NCBI RefSeq assembly: GCF_001485415.1
Contig: NZ_BCMQ01000005.1
Location: forward strand, 62,001 to 126,000
Direction of reading: 5' to 3'
Length of the DNA stretch: 64,000 nt
From: Myroides odoratimimus
Lineage (GTDB): Bacteria; Bacteroidota; Bacteroidia; Flavobacteriales; Flavobacteriaceae
In this document: piece after piece, positions 27,906 through 36,537 of the stretch
How the letters are laid out: the number at the start of each line of letters is the position of its first letter
Numbering within the stretch: the stretch's first letter is position 1
Position numbers and translations under genes: made by a program
Notes under the pieces: generated by a model
Databases searched by the model: none
What the model was told of the DNA's origin: nothing
The model's input: only the letters and a program-made list of their open reading frames with translations

Positions 27906-28221
27906 AATAATTATGCTTATACTGATCGATATGACCTAATAATGTCTGTTTATCCATATATCCAGATTGTTTCCACAGAAGTTTACCTTTTCTAAAAAGC
28001 ATTAGTGTAGGTACACCTCTCATCTGGTATTGTGTGCTGTACTGTGTGGTAAGAGCCGTATTCTTATCTACATCTATTTTGATAATAGAGATATCATCCT
28101 GTAGCTCTTTTTTTACTTCTTCTAGCACAGGAGCTAGCATCTGGCATGGACCACACCACGTAGCGAAGAAATCAACTAAAGTTAACTGATCTCTATCGAT
28201 TAACTCTTGAAAATTACTCAT
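27904..28221 (-). CDS. Thioredoxin
   Basis: 105 residues, a compact thioredoxin with the active-site dithiol Cys23-Cys26 in FFATWCGPC and the cis-proline in RGVPTLMLF. It starts 4 bases after the stop of the MBL-rhodanese gene and is surely cotranscribed with it. The context suggests a reductant for persulfide or sulfite chemistry by the neighbouring enzymes, rather than the main housekeeping thioredoxin; that is inference. Confidence 0.93.
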   Translation of the reverse strand: MSNFQELIDRDQLTLVDFFATWCGPCQMLAPVLEEVKKELQDDISIIKIDVDKNTALTTQYSTQYQMRGVPTLMLFRKGKLLWKQSGYMDKQTLLGHIDQYKHNY

Positions 28222-28225
28222 TGTA

Positions 28226-29656
28226 TTATTGTTTAGTTGTTGGACATGTTGCTGTACAGCTACCTCCTTCTTGTAATGGGATAGAGGTGTTCTTGATAGC
28301 GCCGAAACCTCCGATTACATCGATCATATTGTGGTATCCTCTAGCTTTTAGGATAGAAGACGCGATTAATGAACGGTATCCTCCTGCACAGTGGATAAAG
28401 AATTTACCTTCTGTTGGGAAGTCAGCGATATTATCATTGATATAATCTAATGGAGAATGAGTCAAGTTTTTATAGTTGATATGAGCAGAATTGTACTCTC
28501 CTGGCTTACGTACATCTACTACCTTGATATCTTCATTCACTATTTTATCAGCTAGTTCTTCTGCTGTTACTTGTTGTACAGTATCGTATTCAAAACCTTC
28601 TGTTTTCCAAGTAGAGAATCCTCCTTTTAAGTACCCTAACGTATTGTCATATCCTACACGAGATAGACGAATCACAGCTTCTTCTTCACGTCCTTCTGGA
28701 GTGATTAATAAGATAGGTTGTTTAATATCTGTGATTAATGCACCTACCCAAGGAGCGAATTGACCATCTAATCCGATAAAGATAGCTCCTGGTATATGTC
28801 CACTAGCGAAGTCTGAAGCAGAACGTACGTCTAATAATAAGGCACCAGACTCTTCTGCTAAAGCTTGGAACTCTTTTGGAGTAAGGGCTTTGTTGTTATT
28901 GATGATCGTCTCTACATTCTCATATCCTTCTTTATTTAACTTCACATTTAGTGGGAAGTATGCAGGAGGAGGTAGTAGACCATCTGTTACTTCTTTTACG
29001 AACTCTGCTTCTGTCATATCAGCACGTAGTGCATAGTTCGTTTGTTTTTGATCCCCTAGGGTACCAACAGTTTCTTTGCTTAAGTTCTTTCCACAAGCAG
29101 ACCCAGCACCATGCGCAGGATATACGATAACATCATCTGCTAACGTCATAATCTTCGTGCGTAAGCTATTGTATAGCGTAGCTGCTAATTGCTCTTGAGT
29201 CAAGTCAGCCGCTTTCTGAGCTAAGTCAGGACGACCTACATCACCTAAGAATAACGTATCTCCACTGAAGATAGCGTGATCTTTTCCATTCTCATCTTTT
29301 AGTAAGTACGTAGTACTCTCCATCGTATGCCCCGGAGTGTGTAATGCTGTGATTGTGATATTTCCTATTTTAAATACCTCTCCATCTGTAGCGATATGTG
29401 CCTTAAACGTTGGGTTAGCATTTGGTCCGTATACGATAGGAGCATTTGTTTTCTCAGCTAATGTAACGTGTCCACTCACGAAGTCTGCGTGGAAGTGTGT
29501 TTCGAAGATATATTTAATCGTCGCATTATCTTTAGCCGCTCTGTCTAAGTAAGGCTGTACCTCTCTTAGTGGATCGATGATAGCAACTTCTCCGTTGCTC
29601 TCTATATAGTAAGCTCCTTGAGCTAAACATCCTGTATAAATTTGTTCTATTTTCAT
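28226..29656 (-). CDS. MBL-fold hydrolase with two rhodanese domains (persulfide dioxygenase-like)
   Basis: 476 residues. The metallo-beta-lactamase part (1-245) has THFHADFVSGH (His54, His56, Asp58), HTPGH near 106-110 and YPAHG at 180, as in ETHE1-type persulfide dioxygenases and related sulfur-transfer fusions. The first rhodanese (260-355) has DVRSASDFASGHIPGA but Thr-Pro instead of the catalytic cysteine (LITPEG, 317-322). The second (365-455) keeps Cys423 in HCAGGYRS. A short tail holds two cysteines (Cys467, Cys471). The likely job is oxidation or transfer of sulfane sulfur. It has its own upstream operator and is followed by thioredoxin. Confidence 0.9.
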   Translation of the reverse strand: MKIEQIYTGCLAQGAYYIESNGEVAIIDPLREVQPYLDRAAKDNATIKYIFETHFHADFVSGHVTLAEKTNAPIVYGPNANPTFKAHIATDGEVFKIGNITITALHTPGHTMESTTYLLKDENGKDHAIFSGDTLFLGDVGRPDLAQKAADLTQEQLAATLYNSLRTKIMTLADDVIVYPAHGAGSACGKNLSKETVGTLGDQKQTNYALRADMTEAEFVKEVTDGLLPPPAYFPLNVKLNKEGYENVETIINNNKALTPKEFQALAEESGALLLDVRSASDFASGHIPGAIFIGLDGQFAPWVGALITDIKQPILLITPEGREEEAVIRLSRVGYDNTLGYLKGGFSTWKTEGFEYDTVQQVTAEELADKIVNEDIKVVDVRKPGEYNSAHINYKNLTHSPLDYINDNIADFPTEGKFFIHCAGGYRSLIASSILKARGYHNMIDVIGGFGAIKNTSIPLQEGGSCTATCPTTKQ

Positions 29657-29712
29657 ATTGTAGTTTATTTCTTTGTTTGTAGTAAAAGTAAGAAGATGTT
29701 TTTAAAATGACA

Positions 29713-29726
29713 GTAACTTAGGTTAC
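29713..29726. promoter_or_regulatory. GTA-N8-TAC palindrome upstream of the MBL-rhodanese gene (putative Crp/Fnr operator)
   Basis: GTAAC-TTAG-GTTAC is a 5+4+5 inverted repeat and fits the GTA-N8-TAC pattern bound by some Crp/Fnr-family regulators such as NtcA. It lies 57 bases before the MBL start codon. A near copy stands at 32313 and a half-matching one at 31187, all inside the cluster that encodes a Crp/Fnr regulator. Confidence 0.6.
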
Positions 29727-29729
29727 AAA

Positions 29730-30521
29730 CTATAAAAACACTTCCTTAATTAGGATATAAATAGCCATGATTAGTACGAAATAACCAAAGCACTTTTTTA
29801 AATTTTTATCAGGAACGTACTTTGTTAAATAGATACCGATGAAGATCCCTACCATAGATATCCCGCTAAAAGTAAGTAGCATCGCCCAGTCCATAGCGGT
29901 ATGACCTAGATCGCCTAAGAATCCTATTAAGGACTGTATAGCGATAATGCATAATGAGGTGCCGACAGCTTGTCTCATAGGCATTTTGGCAAATAAGACT
30001 AAAGCGGGAATGATTAAGAATCCTCCTCCAGCACCTACTGTACCTGCTAGCAGTCCGATCAAGATGCCTTGTAATACTAGCCCTGATAAGGCTGGCTTAG
30101 TATCTATTACCTCTATTTCTTTTTTTGGTCTGATCATTTTAGTTGCCGAAGTGAACATCACTAAGGCAAATAAGACCATCAGCACAATATTCTTATCTAT
30201 ACTCCAGCTACCGATGGATATTACATCTGGTACAAGTGGGAGTAAGTAGGCTCTCGTGATATATACTGTGATGACAGAGGGTATCCCGAAGAGCAATACT
30301 GTTTTTAGATCTACTTTTTTGTCTATATAGTTTTTTATACCACCTACTAGAGAAGTAGATCCTACTATGAATAGTGAGTATGCTGTAGCTACGAAGGGCT
30401 CTACCTTCATGATATACACGAGGATAGGTACGGTGAGTATAGATCCACCACTACCGATAAGGCCTAGTGATATCCCGATAAGTAAGGCTAGTGCATACCC
30501 TATTAATGCTGTATAATCCAT
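29730..30521 (-). CDS. TauE/SafE-family sulfite/organosulfonate exporter-like membrane protein
   Basis: 263 residues with about eight hydrophobic spans in two related halves. The first half opens with GISLGLIGSGGSILTVPILVY and the second with GLLAGTVGAGGGFLIIPALVLFAKMPMRQAVGTSL, the two signature repeats of TauE/SafE. The family moves sulfite, sulfoacetate or related anions across the inner membrane. Placement between the Crp/Fnr regulator (8 bases upstream) and the MBL-rhodanese gene supports export or uptake of a sulfur oxyanion. Confidence 0.92.
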   Translation of the reverse strand: MDYTALIGYALALLIGISLGLIGSGGSILTVPILVYIMKVEPFVATAYSLFIVGSTSLVGGIKNYIDKKVDLKTVLLFGIPSVITVYITRAYLLPLVPDVISIGSWSIDKNIVLMVLFALVMFTSATKMIRPKKEIEVIDTKPALSGLVLQGILIGLLAGTVGAGGGFLIIPALVLFAKMPMRQAVGTSLCIIAIQSLIGFLGDLGHTAMDWAMLLTFSGISMVGIFIGIYLTKYVPDKNLKKCFGYFVLIMAIYILIKEVFL

Positions 30522-30529
30522 ATCTGTAC

Positions 30530-31162
30530 TTAAGGCTTAAGTAGCTCGATATATTTTCTATTGAGCTGTATAATACCTTCGTTTTCTAAAGTTTTTAGTA
30601 TTCTAGAGATCACTACTCTAGAGGTATTTAGTTCGTCAGCTAATTCTTGATGTGTATTGTTGATAAAGCGACTGTTGTATATCTTCGCTTTACTTCTCAG
30701 TAAGTTACATAGACGTTCTTCCATATTCATGAAGGCAAGACTATCTATAGCAGTTAGCATTTCGTTCATACGGTTGTTATAACTGTTGAGTACGAAGTTG
30801 CGCCAACTCTTATATTTTACCAGCCATTCATCCATTTTTCCTACAGGAACTAAGACTACACTACCATCGCGTTCTGCTATAGAGCGCACCTGACTCTTCG
30901 TCTCACCTAAGCAGCAGGTCAGTGTCATCGCGCAGGTATCTCCTTCTTCTATATAGTATAGGACTATCTCTCCCTCTCGCTGATCTTCTCTGATGATTTT
31001 GATAGCACCTTCTAGGAGTAGAGGAATCTTCTTAATGTATTCTCCTATCTCCATCAACTTTTCTCCTTCTTTAAAGTCTTTTATAGTAGATACTTCTATG
31101 ATTTCTTCTAATAACTTCTCCTCGAAGGTAGAGCGGTACTTGTTTCGTATGATATGTTCCAT
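30530..31162 (-). CDS. Crp/Fnr-family transcriptional regulator of the sulfur cluster
   Basis: 210 residues: an N-terminal cupin-like sensor domain (about 20-130) and a C-terminal winged helix with recognition region HQELADELNTSRVVISRILK (about 167-186). The sensor domain has an unusual cysteine group, Cys77, Cys83 and Cys84, in DTCAMTLTCCLG, where nucleotide-binding residues would be in Crp. No N-terminal FNR-type Fe-S cysteines are seen. The cysteines could sense sulfide or persulfide, by inference. The gene lies inside the cluster it probably controls, with a half-conserved operator copy 25-37 bases before its own start. Confidence 0.9.
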   Translation of the reverse strand: MEHIIRNKYRSTFEEKLLEEIIEVSTIKDFKEGEKLMEIGEYIKKIPLLLEGAIKIIREDQREGEIVLYYIEEGDTCAMTLTCCLGETKSQVRSIAERDGSVVLVPVGKMDEWLVKYKSWRNFVLNSYNNRMNEMLTAIDSLAFMNMEERLCNLLRSKAKIYNSRFINNTHQELADELNTSRVVISRILKTLENEGIIQLNRKYIELLKP

Positions 31163-31186
31163 AAAAGAATAAACAAATGAATTAAT

Positions 31187-31199
31187 GGTTCTAAGTTAC
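31187..31199. promoter_or_regulatory. Degenerate copy of the sulfur-cluster operator before the Crp/Fnr gene
   Basis: On the minus strand it reads GTAACTTAGAACC: the first nine bases equal the site at 29713, while the second half-site is lost. It lies 25-37 bases before the Crp/Fnr start, closer than the other copies, as an autoregulatory site might. Confidence 0.4.
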
Positions 31200-31251
31200 T
31201 TTATCGTGACAATATATCAAAAGTATTAGTTCCTTTAATCCATATTGTTTA

Positions 31252-31665
31252 TTAATGAGGAAGCCATCTTCTGATCAATCCATAGAACCAAGTCCCTAAT
31301 AATGCTCCGATGATGGCAATCAAAATAGGTAAAAAGCCTGCTCCAAATAAGGCAAACATAGGTCCGGGACAAGCTCCTCCTAATGCCCATCCTAACCCGA
31401 AAAAGATTCCTCCTATCAGATAGCGTGGTACACTCTTCTCTTTTGGGGTGAACTCTATCGGGTTACCAGAGAAGTCTTTGATATTCTTTTTCTTGATAAT
31501 ATAGGTTGCGATAACAGCGATTGTTAACGCAGTTCCCATAATACCATACATGTGGAAGCTGTCGAATTGAAACATTTCATATATTCTGAACCACGATGCC
31601 GCGCCAGACTTAAACATCCCTATCCCGAAAAGCATTCCGACTAATAAATAGGCTAATTTTTTCAT
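31252..31665 (-). CDS. YeeE/YedE-type membrane protein, short C-terminal partner (DUF6691-like)
   Basis: 137 residues with about four hydrophobic spans. GMLFGIGMFKSG near the N-terminus and GGIFFGLGWALGGACPGPMFALFGAG with a conserved cysteine are the repeat signatures of YeeE/YedE thiosulfate transporters. In Bacteroidota the transporter is often split into two half-proteins; the other half is the next gene upstream (37-base gap). Together they probably form a thiosulfate or related sulfur transporter. The gap of 89 bases to the Crp/Fnr gene holds the degenerate operator. Confidence 0.88.
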   Translation of the reverse strand: MKKLAYLLVGMLFGIGMFKSGAASWFRIYEMFQFDSFHMYGIMGTALTIAVIATYIIKKKNIKDFSGNPIEFTPKEKSVPRYLIGGIFFGLGWALGGACPGPMFALFGAGFLPILIAIIGALLGTWFYGLIRRWLPH

Positions 31666-31702
31666 TGTATCTTATTGATATAAATATTGTTAATCACTTG
31701 TG

Positions 31703-32263
31703 TTAGAAAATAAAAGGGAACAGTAGGTGTACCATAATTAACCCTCCTATAAAGAAACCAATTACAGCTATCAAGGAAGGCAATTGTAGATTACTCAACC
31801 CACTGATTGCATGTCCTGAAGTACATCCTCCTGCATATCTAGAACCAAACCCTACGAAGAACCCTGCTAATAATAGTAGTCCGATAGATTTAATAGAACC
31901 GAATACTTCATTAGAGAATAGCTCTGTCGGTATATATGCCTTGCCAGCACTTTCTATACCTAGTGTATGTAGCTTCTCTATCGTCTGATCGGCTAGTGGT
32001 ATCGCTGCTGGCTCTACACTCAAGAAGTGGTATGCGATGAACCCTCCTAGGATAGTACCTACTAAGAAAAGTAAGTTCCACGTCTGAGCTTTCCAGTTAA
32101 AGCAGAAGAAATCACAACTCTTACCTGCTCCCATCATCGAGCACATGGTGCGTAGATTAGAGGAAAACCCAAAAGATTTGCCCATTAATAAAAGTAATAT
32201 AAGTGTAGTAGCGATGAATAAACCTCCTACATACCAAGGCCATGGGCCATATATCCATTCCAT
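31703..32263 (-). CDS. YeeE/YedE-type membrane protein, N-terminal partner (sulfur transport)
   Basis: 186 residues with about four to five hydrophobic spans and two conserved cysteine segments: GAGKSCDFFCFNWKAQTWN and GSRYAGGCTSGHAISGLSN. The latter (GGCTSGH) is the typical YeeE core motif whose cysteine relays thiosulfate in TsuA-type channels. First gene of the minus-strand sulfur unit, with a GTA-N8-TAC palindrome 50-63 bases before its start. Confidence 0.9.
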   Translation of the reverse strand: MEWIYGPWPWYVGGLFIATTLILLLLMGKSFGFSSNLRTMCSMMGAGKSCDFFCFNWKAQTWNLLFLVGTILGGFIAYHFLSVEPAAIPLADQTIEKLHTLGIESAGKAYIPTELFSNEVFGSIKSIGLLLLAGFFVGFGSRYAGGCTSGHAISGLSNLQLPSLIAVIGFFIGGLIMVHLLFPFIF

Positions 32264-32288
32264 AACATTTAATTTAATAAGACAAAGT

Positions 32289-32326
32289 TCTCGATTAAAA
32301 TCGAGAAGAAATGTAACCTAGGATAC
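32289..32326 (-). promoter_or_regulatory. Operator (32313-32326) and leader inverted repeat (32289-32306) before yeeE
   Basis: GTAACCTAGGATAC at 32313-32326 fits GTA-N8-TAC and matches the site at 29713 at 12 of 14 positions. Seven bases nearer the gene lies a perfect inverted repeat, TCTCGATT-AA-AATCGAGA, in the presumed leader. The first is the likely binding site of the cluster's Crp/Fnr protein; the second may be an RNA hairpin or another operator. Confidence 0.55.
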
Positions 32327-32922
32327 ACAGCACTTCTTTTTTGTTAGTACACCATTTATATTGAAAGATGATTGGATATAGGAATGTAAGTGAAAATTAA
32401 TACTACGTAATACTGTGATAAGAGGAGAATACTGGGTGTATAAAAGGTGTATTGTTGGAGAAAAGTGCTTCTATGTCCATCATTCTCGGGGTATTGTCCA
32501 TGTATTGTCGAAGGAAATGCCTCTAAAGCCTTATTTTACTAAGTATAAGGGGAGTATTGTGATTGAGGTGGTATAGGGGTGTTTTAGGGTTATTGTATTG
32601 ATAATTAGTGTATTGTTGTTTTTTTGGTGGTAAAAAAAGTAAATTGTTTTTTTAGAAAAATTGTTCTTATAGATGGTTTTTGAGGTAATTTTTTTAAAAA
32701 AGAAGGTGTTGAAAGAGAATTTTGGGTATAAATAGGAACTTATTTATGCTGAAAACAAAAAAAAGAAATTCCTTTTTTTGAAAGGATAGATTTAGATCTG
32801 AATAGAATTTTAAACAGAATAGTAGCAAAAGTTTGTGAGAGTTTATTAGTCGATATGAGTGGTTTTTAGTAGTTTTATAGAACTTAAAAAATAGAACCCA
32901 AAACTTAAAAATAGATATACTT
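32327..32922. other. Long non-coding spacer between yeeE and dsrE
   Basis: About 600 bases between divergent genes. It contains the GTATTGT repeat zone (32448-32616, separate entry) and then an A/T homopolymer-rich stretch (32616-32900). A minus-strand reading frame at 32694-32942 is a low-complexity Phe/Lys/Leu string and I do not accept it. No RNA gene was recognised. Confidence 0.6.
32448..32616 (+). repeat. 11-bp periodic repeat block B (GTATTGT and GGGGTGTTTTA words)
   Basis: GTATTGTCCAT and GTATTGTCGAA abut at 32491-32512. GAGGTGGTATA, GGGGTGTTTTA and GGGTTATTGTA abut at 32565-32597 and share G..., T and terminal TA positions. Further GTATTGT copies stand near 32449, 32554 and 32610. 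Different words from block A, but the same 11-bp unit length. Confidence 0.65.
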
Positions 32923-33282
32923 ATGAAAAATACAAAGCACAACGTTGTATTTCAATTAAACACAGACAACATTAACGAACAGAATGCACTAATGACTTAT
33001 GTATCTAATGTTAGAAATCACTGGAAAGAGGATGTAACGATACAAGTAGTCGTGCATGGGCCTGGTATCGGAATGCTTAGAAAAAGCAAGACGATGGTAG
33101 GAGAACCTCTTAAGGCAGTGATGCAAAAAGGTATACAATTCTTTGCGTGTGAGAATACAATCAATGCTCGCAAAATAGATAAATCAGATATTATCGAGAA
33201 TGTAGGATTCGTACCTTCAGGATTAGTTTATATTATCGAAAAACAAGAAGAAGGGTGGTCTTATATAAAATGTAATTTTTAA
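32923..33282 (+). CDS. DsrE-family small sulfur-relay-like protein
   Basis: 119 residues with the DsrE/F/TusD fold pattern: VVFQLNTDNI, VVVHGPGIGML, and IQFFACENTINARK with a cysteine at the position where sulfurtransferase members carry their active cysteine. It is encoded divergently from the yeeE-led cluster, across 660 bases. DsrE-type proteins bind or carry sulfane sulfur, so it likely belongs to the same physiology; no operator copy was seen near it. A small hairpin (AGAGAG/CTCTCT, near 33297-33314) follows the stop. Confidence 0.85.
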   Translation: MKNTKHNVVFQLNTDNINEQNALMTYVSNVRNHWKEDVTIQVVVHGPGIGMLRKSKTMVGEPLKAVMQKGIQFFACENTINARKIDKSDIIENVGFVPSGLVYIIEKQEEGWSYIKCNF

Positions 33283-33317
33283 GATTTTATATAGATAGAG
33301 AGTGGTATGACTCTCTT

Positions 33318-33325
33318 TACCTTTG
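33318..33325 (+). promoter_or_regulatory. -7 box (TACCTTTG) upstream of murF-alr
   Basis: TACCTTTG matches the consensus exactly in the fixed positions and ends 21 bases before the start codon at 33347. Confidence 0.6.
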
Positions 33326-33346
33326 TGTATCAAATAAGGCAAAATA

Positions 33347-35788
33347 ATGAAATTTAATACGGATGCGTTCTGTTCATTCATTGGAGCAGACATTATAGGA
33401 AACAGTAAGAGTGAATATGTAGATATTTCGAATATATCCGTAGACAGTAGGTCATTGCAGAATGATCAACACACTTTATTTTTTGCATTAAAAGGAGGTA
33501 ATCATGATGGTCATGATTATATCGAAGAATTGGTAAATAAAGGAGTCAGATATATCGTCATCTCTGACCAGACTAAGGTACGTCCTATAGAAGGAGTACT
33601 TTTCTTTAAAGTAAATAATACATTAGCTGCACTTCAGGGTGCGGCTATTTTTCATAGAGATCGTTTTGATTTTCCAGTTATCGGAATTACAGGTAGTAAA
33701 GGAAAGACGGTAGTAAAAGAATGGCTTAACTATCTACTGAGCGAAGAGTATAAGATCATCAAGAGCCCTAAGAGTTATAATTCTCAGACGGGTGTGCCAC
33801 TATCTGTATTTGGGATAGAGGAGAAGCACAACTTAGGTATCTTCGAAGTTGGAATATCTACTGTGGGTGAAATGGAGAGACTTGCTAAGGTGGTCAAGCC
33901 TACTATAGGTGTTTTTACAGCACTTACAGAAGAGCATGGAGAAGGTTTTCGCTCATTAGAAGAAAAAGTGAGTGAGAAAGCTAAACTATTCCAGGATGCT
34001 GAGGTAGTTATTTGTGAGCAGAATGAGTTGTTATTACAATATTTTAGTTCTGTTGCTTCTGTATATACTTGGAGTCTGACAGATACGTCAGCGAATGTCT
34101 ATGGACAGCTTTATTCCTCTAGTCTTACTGTATCTATTGATCAAGGTGATTCGTACTCAGTAGAACTTCCATTCACAGATGATAGTTCTGTGCGTAATAT
34201 AATGACTTGTATTAGTACGATGTCTTACTTAGGGTATGACTTAGAGAAGATAGCACAGCGTATCCAAGGACTCTATCCAGTAGAACTGCGTATGCAGGTA
34301 AAGAATGGTGTGAATAACTGTACGATAATAGATGATGCGTATAATGCAGATTATCAGTCACTATCTATCGCTCTTGACTTTCTAGAGAAGCATAAGGTGA
34401 GTGCGTCTAAGACTGTGATACTATCAGATATGTTTAAGAGTGGGTATGAGGAGGAGGAGATATATGGTCAGCTAAAAGAGCTGTTGTCTACACATCAGAT
34501 AACTCGTGTGATCGGTATAGGAGAGCATATAAGTAAGTATCTAATCGGGACGACGAACACTTATCTATATAGAGACACTGAAGAGTTCTTACAGAAAGTA
34601 TCTGTAGAGGATTTTAGTGATGAGAATATCTTAGTCAAAGGGGCTAGAGGATTCCGCTTTGACAGAATCGTCACGATGCTAGAGAAGAAAACGCATGAGA
34701 CTGTACTAGAAGTTAATCTTACTGCGATGTGTCACAACCTTAATTTCTACCGTTCAAAGCTAAAGCCAGAGACTAAAGTGATGGTCATGGTGAAGGCATT
34801 CGGATATGGTAATGGTAGCTATGAAGTAGCGAAATTATTAGCTCATGAGAAGGTAGATTATCTAGGAGTAGCTTTTGCAGATGAGGGAATAGAATTGCGC
34901 AAGGCTGGTGTGAATACTAAGATTATCGTGATGAATCCTGAGATTAATGCATTCTCAGCGATGATAGCGTATGATCTAGAGCCAGAGGTGTACTCTGTAC
35001 GTGAGCTTAATGCATTCTTAAAAGTAGCTAGAGAACGCAACTGCTATGAATATCCTATCCATATCAAGCTGGATACGGGTATGCATAGACATGGTTTTTT
35101 GACTGAAGATCTAGACGAGTTAATAGAAGTGCTTAGACATACTAATGTGGTCGAAGTCAAATCTATATTCTCACATCTATCATCAAGTGATATGCCTGAA
35201 TATACAGACTTTACACTTGGACAGATAGAGATGTTTACAGATAACTCAGATAAACTAATACAAGAATTAGGGATTAACCCAATACGTCATATTCTGAATA
35301 CATCCGGTATTTTTAACTTTTCGGAGCATCAGTTTGATATGGTTCGATTGGGAATAGGATTGTATGGAGTTGGTAATGATAGAGAAGAAATGCAACAATT
35401 GGCTAATGTTAGTACGCTTAAAACTCGCATTATGCAAATCAAAGAAATCAAAGATAAAGACAGTGTAGGATACGGTCGGAGATTTCGCGCAGAAGGTAAA
35501 ACACGTATCGCCACTGTGCCCATAGGATATGCTGATGGAGTACATCGCTCATGGGGACCTGTGGGCTATGTCTTAGTAAATGGGCAAAAAGCAGAGATCA
35601 CAGGATCTATCTGTATGGATATGTTAATGATCAATGTAACAGAAATAAAATGCCAAGAAAATGATGAGGTTGTTATTTTTGGTAAAGACCTGCCAGTCAC
35701 TATTATAGCAGATAAAATAAAAACAATACCATATGAGATTTTAACGAGTATTGCACTTCGCGTTAAAAGAATTTTTTTTATAGAGTAA
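33347..35788 (+). CDS. Bifunctional UDP-MurNAc-tripeptide:D-Ala-D-Ala ligase / alanine racemase (MurF-Alr fusion)
   Basis: 813 residues. The N-terminal half (1-450) is MurF-like with the ATP loop ITGSKGKT (near 122-129) and a DDAYNAD segment near 330. The C-terminal half (from about 455) is a fold-type III alanine racemase with the PLP lysine in MVKAFGYGNG, HRHGF near the PLP phosphate region, and a GYGRRF catalytic segment followed by GYADG. The fusion is a well-known feature of many Bacteroidota. It makes D-alanine and adds D-Ala-D-Ala to the peptidoglycan precursor. mscL starts 44 bases later. Confidence 0.93.
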   Translation: MKFNTDAFCSFIGADIIGNSKSEYVDISNISVDSRSLQNDQHTLFFALKGGNHDGHDYIEELVNKGVRYIVISDQTKVRPIEGVLFFKVNNTLAALQGAAIFHRDRFDFPVIGITGSKGKTVVKEWLNYLLSEEYKIIKSPKSYNSQTGVPLSVFGIEEKHNLGIFEVGISTVGEMERLAKVVKPTIGVFTALTEEHGEGFRSLEEKVSEKAKLFQDAEVVICEQNELLLQYFSSVASVYTWSLTDTSANVYGQLYSSSLTVSIDQGDSYSVELPFTDDSSVRNIMTCISTMSYLGYDLEKIAQRIQGLYPVELRMQVKNGVNNCTIIDDAYNADYQSLSIALDFLEKHKVSASKTVILSDMFKSGYEEEEIYGQLKELLSTHQITRVIGIGEHISKYLIGTTNTYLYRDTEEFLQKVSVEDFSDENILVKGARGFRFDRIVTMLEKKTHETVLEVNLTAMCHNLNFYRSKLKPETKVMVMVKAFGYGNGSYEVAKLLAHEKVDYLGVAFADEGIELRKAGVNTKIIVMNPEINAFSAMIAYDLEPEVYSVRELNAFLKVARERNCYEYPIHIKLDTGMHRHGFLTEDLDELIEVLRHTNVVEVKSIFSHLSSSDMPEYTDFTLGQIEMFTDNSDKLIQELGINPIRHILNTSGIFNFSEHQFDMVRLGIGLYGVGNDREEMQQLANVSTLKTRIMQIKEIKDKDSVGYGRRFRAEGKTRIATVPIGYADGVHRSWGPVGYVLVNGQKAEITGSICMDMLMINVTEIKCQENDEVVIFGKDLPVTIIADKIKTIPYEILTSIALRVKRIFFIE

Positions 35789-35832
35789 AAAAGTTATATT
35801 TTTAACTATTCAAAACTTAAACAATAAAGACT

Positions 35833-36270
35833 ATGGGATTTGTAAAAGAATTTAAAGAATTCGCTGTCAAAGGCAATGTAATGGACCTAGCGGTAGGGGT
35901 AATCATCGGGGGAGCATTCGGTAAAATTGTAACGAGTGTTGTAAACGATGTTATTATGCCATTAGTATCTGCTATCATCGGAACACCTGATTTCACTAAT
36001 ATGTATGTAGTGTTAAAAGGAGATGCACCTGATGGGGCACCTCTAGCAGCAGCAAGAGGAATAGACGGTAATGTTGTATTTGCTTATGGTAGCTTTATTA
36101 CAGAGGTAATCAACTTTACATTGTTAGCTCTATGTGTATTCCTTTTAGTAAAAGGAGTTAACTCATTAAGAAAGAAAGAGGAGGCTGCACCAGAAGCACC
36201 TGCAGGACCACCAGCACCTACTCAAGAGGATCTTTTAGCAGAAATCAGAGATTTGTTAAAGAAACAATAA
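35833..36270 (+). CDS. mscL: Large-conductance mechanosensitive channel MscL
   Basis: 145 residues. [33 protein letters not shown] is the S1 helix plus first membrane span that forms the gate; a second span ([16 protein letters not shown]) and a cytoplasmic helix bundle ending in [12 protein letters not shown] follow. The loop before TM2 is somewhat longer than in E. coli. Pentameric safety valve for severe hypo-osmotic shock. Closed by a strong terminator. Confidence 0.97.
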   Translation: MGFVKEFKEFAVKGNVMDLAVGVIIGGAFGKIVTSVVNDVIMPLVSAIIGTPDFTNMYVVLKGDAPDGAPLAAARGIDGNVVFAYGSFITEVINFTLLALCVFLLVKGVNSLRKKEEAAPEAPAGPPAPTQEDLLAEIRDLLKKQ

Positions 36271-36309
36271 TATTATGACTGTGGTTTCTTAAAATCGCTT
36301 TGTGATAAT

Positions 36310-36345
36310 AAAAAAGGGTATACTTTATGTATACCCTTTTTTATT
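36310..36345 (+). terminator. Terminator after mscL
   Basis: Perfect 14-bp stem, arms 36310-36323 and 36329-36342, 5-base loop, with the T run partly inside the 3' arm. Confidence 0.9.
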
Positions 36346-36537
36346 TACCTTATCTGACATAGTAGTTAATATAAATAAATTATAGTGTGTAATTTTTATT
36401 AAATATATTTAAAAGTTTATATTATTTAATAAATAGTGTATTATGATGATAATTTGATAAAAATCACATTACCTCTAGTTTTTGATAATATTATGTTATT
36501 TATTTGTTAATGATAAATTAATTAATAGTTAACAAGT

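Noticed and set aside
32694-32942. Minus-strand frame of 82 codons in the yeeE-dsrE spacer
   Set aside because: Low-complexity Phe/Lys/Leu string in A/T homopolymers, overlaps the dsrE start, no family resemblance.
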